Shown piece after piece: positions 34,500-47,200 of a stretch of 64,000 bases of DNA; the stretch's first letter is position 1; every line of letters starts with the position of its first letter. The stretch is from Toxonevra muliebris (Eukaryota > Arthropoda > Insecta > Diptera > Pallopteridae). The position numbers were made by a program, and so were the translations under genes. Where the stretch lies: assembly GCA_963691655.1 (NCBI GenBank), contig OY829329.1, forward strand, positions 54,139,408-54,203,407. The letters run 5' to 3'. A model generated the notes under the pieces. That model made no database searches, was not told the origin of the DNA, and worked only from the letters and a program-made list of their open reading frames with translations.

Positions 34500-35036
34500 A
34501 GAAGAACAACAACAACAATAACAATTCTCAACATTGTGTCATAAACACACAAGAATTGCAAAATTCACAATCAGTCAATATTTCTATGCTGTGCTGGACA
34601 CAATTCAAAAGCTCTGCTATTTAGCTATAAAGTGTGATATTTTTCGAAAACGTCCTGAGTGTCGTGAGGGAGTGTGAGTTTGTGTGACCGTGCATGAACG
34701 TGAAATCCTTTAATTAAAAATTGAAATAAAAAACAAAAATTCAAGCTAAAAAAATAATAAAAAAAAACAAAAAGGATTAATCCTAAAAAGTCAATTTGAA
34801 CTTACAAAGTGAACTTGAAGTATTAAAACTGTAAAATAATTGAAAAAGGATTAAAAACGTATATGGTGTTGTTTTTTTTTTGTTGAGATTGAATTGAACC
34901 TCAATTTTGTCTCACTTGTGAAATAAATACAAATTTTTCTAATCGGAAATAATAAAATAATAAATTAAAAATACACAAGTCTACATAATTCTGCAAAGTG
35001 CAACCAACAAGCAAACAGTTTAAAATTTAATTCAAA
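34500..35036 (+). promoter_or_regulatory. Presumed 5' leader and promoter side of Nos copy B
   Basis: There is no coding sequence. A TATAAA occurs at 34626-34631 and a TCAGTC initiator-like string at 34571-34576; neither is paired with a clear partner element. The leader just before the ATG is A-rich, as in fly genes. A 5' exon further upstream is possible. Confidence 0.2.
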
Positions 35037-35285
35037 ATGCCTTCCACTGCATATCCTTTGAATTATTTAAAAAATACCAGTTCAATAAAACGCCACAGTT
35101 TGCCCATTTCGGTTACGCCGGTTAATGCTAAAGGTTTATGTGCTGGCAATTTGGAGAAATCTCGTGAGTTGCTTGCCGAAACAAATACGCAAGTACGTGA
35201 GATTTTATCACGTAAACCGACGCGTTTAAAGAATGTTGAAGGTAAACCCGAGGTCTATGATAAATTGCATTGCCAAGGAACGGAG
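35037..35285 (+). CDS. Nos: Nos copy B first coding exon
   Basis: The exon encodes 83 residues from [13 protein letters not shown] to LHCQGTE, with donor GTGAGT. Residues after about 59 ([20 protein letters not shown]) match the start of the oxygenase domain. The preceding part is basic, short and not recognised. The following intron is 12.9 kb. Confidence 0.88.
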
Positions 35286-38200
35286 GTGAGTAGAGTGTGG
35301 AAAAAGTGTAATTTAATGAAATTATGAACTAAGTATTTCGGTAGTAACAATTACGAAATTAGAATTTGCATAACTAGTTAAGTTTGGAAGAAGTTGAACC
35401 AGTATAGAAAATTCTTATCCTTATTAAAATTAACAAGCAACATGCAAAAGTGTATGGCAACCGTCACAGTAAAAAAAAAAGTTTACTCTCACTAAGCAAT
35501 ACTTTAATGCAGGGATGCCCAAAAGTTTCTTATTGAAGACCAATAAAGCATACGAAAGTATTGTTGCTTTGCACTTTGGTATAGGCAAAGAAAAGAGATG
35601 AGAAATGCTCAGCCTATGCCCAAGTGCTTTTACAAAAACAAATGTGCACCAAGTGCATAGGCCGTGGGCACCTCTGTTTTCTTAAAAAAAAAAAATTTTT
35701 AACCAAAAACATTAAGTCAGTGCGACTGCCCCGCAGTTTGTCTCCTAAAACTCGAAAACCCTTTCTCCGATTTAGATGCAGTTTTTTCTATTTGAAACTG
35801 TGTCATCAGAGCAGAATATAAATGAAATTAAAATCGGTTGGTTGAAAAGCTTTTTGGGCGTGGCCCGATTTTTTTGAATAGGTTGAGAAATATTATAAGA
35901 AGCTAAGTATACTTTTGAATTTTTCTTAAAATTTCCAGTGGAATTCTAGATTTTGTAAGTTTTTAAAAGTTATTAACCTGGGTTTGCTCTTTCTAACAGT
36001 ATTCAAAAATTACAATTTGTTTAAAGATTTCTGAATTAAATAGGTTTTGAGTTTTCAAGGGTGAATTTTTTAATGGTATAAATTTGATTCTGATAAGGAA
36101 TAATTTAATGTTAATTAATCATTTGGGGGCATTTCCCAAACAGTTCAAGTAGCGATAACTTGGGCTATAGATAGCCCTCTACTGCATACAAATCCATATA
36201 CGACTTTTTATATATATATGCATTGCTTTTTTTGGCTATTTTTTGAACACATAAACTTTTATTTAAGGGCCTGAAGCCAACGATATATTAAGTAAAAAAT
36301 AAGAAGATTGGCAAAAAATACATAGAACGATAGTGGTAGTTCCTTTCAATAATATTATTCATTGAAAATAACTGTCTTTGTAATTCTCATTTACTTTATA
36401 GTATTTTCTTTTATATAGATTGTTGAAATTAGGGAACTATCACAAAGATCACTGATGAGGAACCGTAGCTGGTTCCAAAACGATCGTCTAAGCTGCTAGT
36501 TCTATGAACTTTCTGGTATTCTTCTGGCATCATTGTTCATTCAAAGCCTAATAGTTTTAATAATTATAAATAAGTAAATTAGTAACGAAACCCCAAAGCT
36601 ACTGAGATTGTCTCCATTCAAAGAGTAGGCACTAAAAATATTTTAAGTTGTTTTTTATAACTTCAAATTACTTATTAAATAAAATAAATATTTAAATACA
36701 GTTCAGGTTTATTAGTTTATTTATTAGATTTAGAGGAAATTTGATTTTTAAAAATAAAAGCAATTAAAACCACTTGCACTTTTCGATTCGATAATTCCAA
36801 CCAAAAAAAGTTGAGCAAACAAAGCAAAAAAAAAAAAAAAAAATTTGCTATTGATATCAGATGCTGATTTCCTGGATGTTCTTGAAAAAAAAAATGTTTT
36901 ACCCCACCCTAACGTATAGATACGAATCATATATGCCTAAGTGTATTTTGCAAATGTCCACGCCTTTTGAACACAAAGAAAATTTATATTTTTCTCTACG
37001 TATATTTGGTTTGAAACACCATTTTACATCTACAATGTTCTGCAAGAAAATTGAGTACCAATTTGTTCGTTAAGGACCCGTCTATATCAGATTATAAATA
37101 TCGTAATTCCTATTTGCTCCCATTAAAAAGTACAGTCCGTTGAAAATACAAAACTTAACAAAAAATAAGTAAAAAAAATTCCCAAATTAAAATGCGAGTA
37201 TCTACTGAGAGAGGAACTTAAATTAAAGACTTTATGAACCAAATTAAATCACAGTTGTATGATTTGAAAAAAAAAAATAAATTCAGAAAACATCGCTCAT
37301 TTACTAAAAGACTGTCATAAGTCAAAAAACACGATTTTTAAGTTAATGATGCAGAATTATTCATTATATTACACTTCATATTGTGTAAAAATTTCATATT
37401 AATATCTTGTATACTCTGCGCGTGAGAATTATAAGATTTCTTCTTTTTTCTCCAATGTGTGAGTCAATTGAAAACTGTAAACGCGTTTTCTGTAAAATCG
37501 CGTTTTTGAGTTATGACAGTCTTTTAGTAAATGAGCGACATAACTTTGTAAGGCCATAAAAATGAAAGTGTTATCGAAATAAATTAAAAAAAAATAATTT
37601 TACTGGCCTCTAATTTATTTAGATTAGGAAAAACAAAAATTCTTATAGGTTCCGTTATAACTCCAATGCGAGCAATTTTAAGATATTTTCTCCACAGTGC
37701 ATCGTTTACAGTGTTTCATATAAACTGTAGCGAAATTGAAAATCTCAATGCCACTGAAAAAACCCGACGCATTAACTACTGAGCTGAGCATATACAGCAA
37801 CGAAGACCGCAAAAACTGCGACAAAGAGGTAATGGGCGACAAGGAGCAATATCTGTGTAACGATCTTATTTTCTAGAGAGATTTAAATCAAGCAACTGCG
37901 ATCTTGGTTTCCGAATAAGCTTTTTCTATTGATGATACGCAAATTCGCGGAATAAAATAGAACCGTGTGCAAGCACAATGGAATACAATAAATTTCTAAA
38001 AAGTCTGAGCGTTTGAGCACAACCCTACAAATAAATATAAAAAAATGTATGTATTTACGGTGAAATCGGTCTGAGATTCCACCTCCACTACTAAATCATA
38101 GTTATATACATTTTACGTGCTTAATGATGTAAGTACAAATTGCCACAAACTCTCGAATATGTGGTTAAATATCAAAGTGATGCAAATATCTTTAAAGAAT

Positions 38201-41200
38201 GAAGTGATTCAAGTAATGATGCATATGCAAGTGACGCTGATATTTTCAATCAACAAGTACATGAATAAGTTATTATACAAATAAATATTTACTTAACTTA
38301 TGTCAAAAGGCAAGACTGTGTATTTTGCGCTTACGCATTACGTTTTTTATGGTGGGATATAAAACATGACTCGAATGGTTGTGTTTTCTTTATTGATTTT
38401 ATATATGCTACGTACTGCCACCAAATACGCTAGTTCTTGGTTCATTGGCGTGCCATCATTTTTCATCTTATTCATCGATCTGTTCGAAGAAACTAATTTG
38501 CGAATGACGAATTTGTTTGACTTTAGGGAATATGAAAAAAAAATAGCAAAATGCTGATATCGAAACAAAACAATGAATAATGAACAATTTCTATTAAAAA
38601 CTAGTCGGTTAGCCCCTCTATAATCGGGGTTTTTTTTTGCGGAATTTACCATTCAATTTTGAGTAGTATTAAATACTTTGCTATATTTTTTTGTTATTAT
38701 TCTCACAAAAGAATACATACCTATTAGGTAACTCTGGTAAGGAGCAAAATTTTCTCCTTCACCTTTTTGAACTTCTCTTCATGGAAAAAATATAGAAAAA
38801 CAACAAAAGAGAGCTAAACGCAACCACTTCTCGACAGAGCTGTAAAAGATTGCAGTCTTTTTAGATTTGAAGTCAACTGACTTCTAAAAAAATGATTGCA
38901 ATAATCCAGTCTTTTTGTGAATGCGGAATTAAGATTTTGAAGTCACAAGTCATATTGAAGCCAATGACTTATCCTTCATTTTTGAAGTCATTTTTTTGAA
39001 GTCATGAATGATCAGTCTCTTATTTGCAGTCCTAATCTAAACAAAGTATTAATTGACTTGAAGTTAATCATTTTGAAGTCATCTAAAGTGAATTTAAGTC
39101 ATTTGAAGTCAATTGACTTCAATTTATTTCAATGAAGTCAATTGACTTCACGGAAATAATTTGAATTCGTGGAAATAAACTTGGAAGTCATTAAAGTTAT
39201 TTTTTCAGAATTTTACACATTTTCATGTTCACACTTGTTACGAATTATTTTTCTTGTTGCAAATATAAAAAATCATCGAAATCAAAGCTGTGCCTCAAGC
39301 AACTTTTTTCGAAATTTACTAGAAATACCAGTATAAATTATAATAATTTCAATTTTTTTATTTATTTAAAAAAATTTGTAATTAAATTTGTATCTAATAT
39401 AAAAACTTGGTTATTCGATGTTCTATTTGTGTATGTAGTTACATATATGTATGTATGTCTAAGATGATATGTATTATATGTTTTTTCATAACTGTTTTAT
39501 TGTCATTAAAATCATGAAGAGCTTTTTTGTTTAATTAAATAATTATACTACTTATAAATACTGTATATTTTTTATCATTCAATAACAGACTTCACCCAGT
39601 GAAGGTTAAGTCTCAAATGATTGCAAGACTTCAAACCAATTTGAAGTCATGACTGCGACTTCAAGTATAATGTGAAGTCATGTGAGTGATTGTGAATTAT
39701 TTGCATTGAAGTCTCAAATTGATTGCTATAATCAATGAGCAGTCATTGACTTCAAAAAGACTGGTGACTTAATTTTTTAAAGTCATAAGTCTCAAATGAA
39801 ATCAAAGACTGTAATCAGAAAACGTAATTCATTTCCAGTGACTTCAATGAATGCAGTTCGAAATGACTGCAATCTTATACAGCTCTGCTTCTCGATAATT
39901 TTTGTTCTCACTGCCGTGCAAAACAACGCAGCTCATTTATTGTTTCAATGTTGTAGAGAGCTTTCCAACGGTAAATAATAACTTATTATAGGGCCGCCAT
40001 CTTTTAAATTGTTGCCCAATTAAATTAGGAATTTTTAATTTTCTATTAGACCAATTTATGTATTGTTAACGAGATTATAATGACAGGCTTTTTGGTCGAA
40101 ATTTTCATACGCAAATAGTTAACTATTTCATACTTTTTTCCCAACGTTTCGGCGCAAATTTTAGGCCTTCTTTAGGGGATTTTTATTTATTTATCTGTTT
40201 ATTAGGAATATTTAGAAAGTTTGTTGTTATTCTCACAAGTGACAGTGACAGTGACACTTTTTTATTTTATTCTTTGGTCTTTACTATTGATAGGTACCAT
40301 AAAAAAAGCTTTGACCATGAAATTTATGTAATTATTTCAATGTACTGTTACAGTTTCCATATTGCGTAGTTATGATTCACATATTTTTCTTAAATAAAAT
40401 ATATTAATTATATCAGAAATTGAAATAACTTTAGTGGTGCAAATGTAGTTCAATGTAAAATTACAAAAACTTTCTTGTGAGTGCAAAAATGGTGTAAGTC
40501 CATAAGTAATAACCAGAAAAACTTTAACCTCAATCAGTTTCCTGCGAAAAAAAAGTGTGAAATGGGGAATTAATTTTCATAAATATTATATTGTGCACAG
40601 CACTTTTGAGTTAGCCAATGTATTGCTAAAAAATTATTGACTCAAACCATTTTTGCACTCAACGGCTGTTATAAGTGGGTTTCATGATATCACGATAAAG
40701 GCAGATATATATTACCATATTGCAAATGAGCTGTTAAAATTATATGGAAAAATATTTACACAAACCGCATGAGTTTGCGCAACGATTTTGGTGTGGAAAC
40801 CAACTACGTAAAATTATGCTCATGTTAATACAACCCTGCAAATCTTTCAGTTGTTATAATTTATGACATTTTCAATTTAATTTTAATCAATAAATCGTTA
40901 ACAGTAGTTCCACTTATTTTTGGTTTCCTCAAATTTTATTTTTTTATAATTATATCGAATGATACCGAACAGCTGCTCAATATACAATATTTACACAAAT
41001 GCTTTAAGAGATTGCTCATGATACACGCCTGGTAAATATATGCAAATAGTAAATTTATTTCATATCATGAACCAACTATTATCATATTTTAATTCGTCCC
41101 AATTTAACATTTCATATTTTTTTGGACTAATCATTAAAAATAATAAGCTTTAATGAACAATTATGCCAGAAGAATAACAAAAATTTGTAGAACAAGCAGA

Positions 41201-44200
41201 TCACACGATCGCTTCAAAACCCGATACGGTTCCTCATCAGTGAACCTTGTTTCAACAATGCATACAAGAGAAAATATCGTGAAGTAGATCACTGCTATAC
41301 TTGTTGCTATTCTTCTTTGTCACCTTAGTGAATATTGGTCAGATTTTTTTTATATTAATTTTTTTTGTAATTGGCTAATTCAGTTTTGTCTGTATATGTG
41401 TATTAACCCTCTTAGACACGAAAATCAGCCGCTTGAATAAAAATCTGAAAATCACTCGTATACTAATATAATGACACTAAAGACGATTCTGCCATATTTC
41501 TGTCAGGTGATGTCGAATATATGGGACACCGTTACTGTGTGTATCACAATTTTCGTCACATGCTCTTGTTTAATATGTTGGACAAATGCCTGGAAGGGTC
41601 AATCAAAACTATTATTTTTTTTTAAATAAAAATGAGAGCTTATCACAAGCAGAGAGAAAACCGTAGGACAGTGCTGCAGGTTGAAAAACTTTACAAGAAC
41701 AAAAAAGGATTATTTGACTGCACAAAAAAAGACATTTGACCTCCAAAGGAAAATTTGTACCCCTGCAGTGCTTATATTCTTCACCACAAATTCTCCCATT
41801 CCCACAAAATACCAGGCGCACAGAATGAGCAGTAGGTGGCTGTCGACAAAAATAACAATATATAATGAATCGTGTTTCTACTTATAGCATGACGTCGTTG
41901 TTTTACATTTTTCTGCAAGCATTTTCCACAAATTTTTCACACACACAAAGCACCAGGCGAACAGAAATCAGCAGTAGATAGATGTTTATAAAATATAAGA
42001 GTTTTGCAGGTTTGAGTCTTTACTGACTTATATATCTTAGCAAACTTATATCTTAGAATACTCTGAAAGTGTAAAAGTTTTGAGAATCTGGAGTATATTA
42101 CTAGAAAAATAGCAATTGTGATTCAATCCTCTCTTTTTCTCACTCTCTTATTTTATAAAGAGAGAAGAGGAAAGCTTCAACAGAGCTACCGGTGAAAAAA
42201 TGTTTGAAGAGGGTTAGTTTATCATGGTATAAAAATGTGTGCTTGAACCCCAGGGAGGGTTATTTGACCGCCAAAAAGAGAAATTTAGTATCTAACAAAA
42301 AAAAAAAAATATCCGAGGGGTACTTAACCCCAAAAAGGGACATTTTATCCCCGATTTTATCCCTAAAACGAGGTATTTGACCCCTAAAAGTTTGAACCCC
42401 CTGACAAATATTTTATAGGTGTCTAAGCTCATCACCATTAATTATTTAGTCCCACAAAATACCAGGCGCCCCGAAATTAGTGGTATTTGGATGTCGACAA
42501 AATATAACAGATTTAACTAATTAGCGTCTTCACTTATTACTAAAAAATTTCTCACTACCACGAAATACCAGGTGAACAGAAAACAGCAATAGGTGAGTGC
42601 CGATCTCTTGGTGCAACAAACCACCGGGAAATTATCGAAATGTATTTCTCAACAGCAAGATTGCAAAACCTGCTTTAAGTAATGCAACTATACATGCGAT
42701 TTAGCTTAAAAAAATTAGCTTTAGTTATGCAATTTTTACTCAAACTTTTATTTTTCTAACTGGAAAAAAAAAAATATGAAGACTTAATGTGAGTGTATTT
42801 TATTGGGTTGTGGGAGAGGCCCTCCAATCGTCAAACATTTTTTTTCTACACCTGTAAAGAAGAATTCAGTAATGGAATGCTCCCATTCACCCCCTTGAAT
42901 ATGCTACTGGCACACACAGTTGTGAAGCAGCGTGACCAGGGTATATTAAAAAAACCCGCATACTTTTTCAAATTTAGTGAACAAAATCCGTCCGATTTAC
43001 CAAAAGTAAATCAGCTTTTAACTTTGAAAACATATCTTGTGATATACAAAAAGCAATTCACGTGCCAACCCAAAAAAAAAAAAAACAATTGCTCAATTGA
43101 CTATAAATTGTTAACTTGGCCACTCTAATATAGAGAGTAAGTGAAAGGAAAAAAAACAGCGCCCTGGCTATTGTTGTAGTGCATATGAGAGCATCGGCAG
43201 TGGGAACGCCATTTTGTGAGGAGTTTCCCAAATTGTGGGAATCGACTTGATTTTCAGTTAGTTATAGGGGATTAGGGAGTGAGATCATTTTCGTGGGCGA
43301 ATGAAAATTTTTTCAAGTGCGTCTGCTGATTCTCATTTCTCTTTTTCAATCTCTTAAAGTAACAGCTAAGTAGGAAAATTACATATGCATTCAAAAAAGT
43401 AGTTAAAGAGTTCCACAATACTAAGGTAATTGAAAAAATTTTTCATTATCTCGTAAAGCAATTACTAGTTTTATGCAATCAATCCAAAAAGCATGAATAA
43501 AGGATAGCTAAGTACGAAGTTTTCATATGCATTCACGTTCACGCTCTCTCTACAGGGACGAAGTCAATAAATTCATACACATATACATACACACACAAAA
43601 GAAATCACAATTGTTCTCTCATATTATTTTCTCTTCCCCTCAACACAGCGTTACCCTTCGTCCAGCCCGTATGGGCAAAGCATCGACACATACGTGTTTT
43701 CTTCTCATATATCTGTCGAAATGCACATCGCTAGTGTAGATGATCTGTGCAATATTTTTGATATTTCTCGCGCATTATATTTAAATGAACCCAACCCAAT
43801 ATTTTTTAAAAATATTTATCCGAATGAATCACATTTATGCGATAAGTTAAACAAGAGTTTGTATGAACACAAATTAATCTGACATGTTTGTCGTAGGTAG
43901 TGTTGATTCGATAGTATCGATACTTTTACTTATTATTTATATTGAATAAAAGTATTGATGCCACCGAAAATATTGGAAAAAAGTATCGAAAATGTACTTG
44001 TATCAAATACTAGTTTAAAGAGACAAATTACACTACTCAACACGAATTTGGCATCAGGCACCTCACACATTCTTTCTTTGATCACGATGGCGTACTAAGT
44101 TTTTGATTTATACGTCATGTTTTTGAGATATTTCTGCTTGAAATACGCTAAATACACAGAAAATAGGTATGATATTTATGTTATCACAATGTTGCAATAC

Positions 44201-47200
44201 CAGTTTGAAATATAACTGCTGTAAAATATTACAATACGACTCACAATCTTAAATATTGTATAGTAATATTTTAGTTTTGTAAATAAATGTTTTCCAAAAG
44301 TATCGAGTATCCGTTGCTGACCCTTTTCTTTCGATATTAAGTAAAATACTTATGTTTTGTTATAGAGTAAAAAAAGTACTTGAATCGGACGAAAAGCTTC
44401 AACAGAGCTACCGGTGAAAAAATGTTTGAAGAGGGTTAGTTTATCATGGTATAAAAATGTGTGCTTGAACCCCAGAGAGGGTTATTTGACCGCCAAAAAG
44501 AGAAATTTAGTACCTAAAAAAAAAAAAAAAAAAAATTACCGAGGGGTACTTAACCCCAAAAAGGGACATTTTATCCCCGATTTGATCCCTAAAACGAGGT
44601 ATTTGACCCCTAAAAGTTTGAACCCCCTGACAAATATTTTATAGGTGTCTAAGCTCATCACCATTAATTATTTAGTCCCACAAAATACCAGGCGCCCCGA
44701 AATTAATGGTATTTGGATGTCGACAAAATATAAAATGTTTACTTGTATCGATTCATCACTAGTCGTAGGTACGGAAAATATAAATTGAATGAACAAAACG
44801 AAAACAAATTCTCAATTCGCCAAGTTGTTGGCATCAAGAGAAATTTAATACTATTAGTTGTGTTGTTTTTGCATTTTCAATTTTGTTGTTTTTTATTAGA
44901 CGATAACTGTGCAATAATAAAAAAAAATATTCCAATTTTTCCTATTCAAAAAAAAAAAAATATATATAAAAACGTGTTTTTTCATTATTTCCAAAGAATT
45001 AAAGCAAACCTAATTACATTAGCGTGTTCTTTGAGTAAAAATACACAAACAAAATGTATTCAAAAGCTTATTTCTCCACATATCGGTTATTTAAAAACGA
45101 TACAAAGCTCAAAATATTGGAAATTTTTGCGGCCAGAAAGAGGAAGCTATAAGCTGATGGCCTATGATGCTAGTGCTGCTTCCTTTATTGGTATAATAAC
45201 TTATTATTGTATAGATTTTAATAAATATATAAATAAAATTTTAAAAAAAGGTTGGGCGACCCCTAAACTTGCATGAAAATGGCTAAAGCTTTATGTGAGG
45301 TATTTTTTCGACATTTGGAAACTAATTCCAGAAGAAGCAGACGATCAAGGATTTGTTATTTTTTTGAACCACCTTAATATAGATATATGAAATTCCAAAT
45401 CAAATGGCTATTAAATGCAAAAATAATTGAAAACAAACCACATCTTTCGAATACACTGGAATACAGTGAAAATATAACATGAACCAAAGTATGTTTTCTA
45501 AACTAATTTGGGGTCGCTGAATATGAAAATCACATTCATTTTTTTTTCTATGGGTAAGTTTTCGAGATATGACAAAATAACGGTTTTTCATACAGGCTAA
45601 TATCTCATTACCTAAAGCTTTTACCGATCTGAATTCTATGTTATAGGAAATATAATTAAATTACGCGTTTAATGCTGCCAAGTTTGTTGAAATCAGATTA
45701 TAAATGACTGCGATATAGATGTTGAAAGTTCATTTTTGGTGGGATTTTTGAGAAATTTTCACACAAGTTACGTTTTCTTTCTCACAAAAAATAATCACAA
45801 AATCTGAAGTTTTATATTTTTTAATCGTTAGATTTCATTACAAAAATTTTAAGCATAAAACTATAGCAATCGGATCAAAAATGACAAAGTAATCAAGGAT
45901 TGAGTAAAAGTAAAATATTCTCGAAATTACTTGAAATTTTTCTCAAAATTCGTTCTGGTCTAGAAAATGATGAACCACTTGAAATTTTCATGCACACTAT
46001 TATTCTGAATATGTTTGGCCACAGCGAAACCAACATACTTCGGGGGCCACAATATTATTAACGATGCACTCGTCGATAAAAAGCAAATCATTCTTTCGCC
46101 CCTCCGCAACATGTTTGATCTCATGAAGAATTTCGTTAGAGCGTTTAAAAATAACGCTAGCGCAATGAAATCATTGCAAAGAGGGTTTTCGAAATTCTCA
46201 TTACAAAAAATCAAAGCAATCCGTAAATTGTTCGACTATGCTGGATTATTGAATGTTTGAGTGAGTCAAAGCGAGAAGCATGGGAAGCATTTCCGAATGT
46301 TGTTCAAAATTTTTTGAGAAATTATAAAAGTGACAATCATGCCCAACTCATAGACGTAATGTTGGAAAAATACAATGATATTGGTAAGTTTGATTTACGG
46401 TGAATTGAAAGTTGATTCCTTATTGAATTATTCAATTATAAATAAATTTAATTCCGAAAATTCAGGTGCAAATATGCCTCCCAAGATGCAATTTTTATTC
46501 AGCCATTTCGACTTCTTTCCATCAAATCTGGGGGCAGAAAGTGACAAGCAGGGCGAACGGTTCCACTAAGATATGGCTGAAATCGAAAGACTATATCAAA
46601 GTTTCAGGGATGAGGACATGATGGCAGACTACTGCTGGTTCTTGATCACGGAAGACCCGACAGCGAAAAATTGCAAAAGTTCATGTGGTGGCTCATCATT
46701 TTCTACAGCAGAATGAATTTTGAGAAAAATTTCGAGTTTTCGAGAATATTTTATTTTTATTCAATCTTTGATTGATTACTTTGTCATTTTTGATCCGATT
46801 GCTATCGGTTTATACTTAATTTTATTATTTATTTTTGTAATGACATGGTCTATCGATTAAAAAAATGAAACTTTAGATTTTGTGATTACTTTTTGTGTGA
46901 AAGAAAACTTAGCCCACGACTTGTGTGAAAAATTTTAAAAAATCACACGAAAATTGAAGTTTCAACATCTATTTCTCAGCCATTTATTATCCGATTTAAC
47001 TAATTATACTTCCTATGATATACAACTTGGATTGGTCGATACTAAAGGTAAATAGATATTTGCCTGTAAGTACAACTGTAACTTGAAAAACCGTTATTTT
47101 GGAAACTTACCCATAGAAAAAAGAAAATTAATATGATTTTCGTGTGCAGCGTCCTCGATTCAGTTTAGAAAACATACTTTGATTCATGTTATATTTTTAA

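Noticed and set aside
44743..45276. 177-codon open frame as one gene
   Set aside because: Its start codons lie in the terminal repeat of the hAT element at 43898, the product is poor in complexity and no family is recognised.
46375..46569. Independent small gene
   Set aside because: It is one fragment of the broken gene inside the long-inverted-repeat element.
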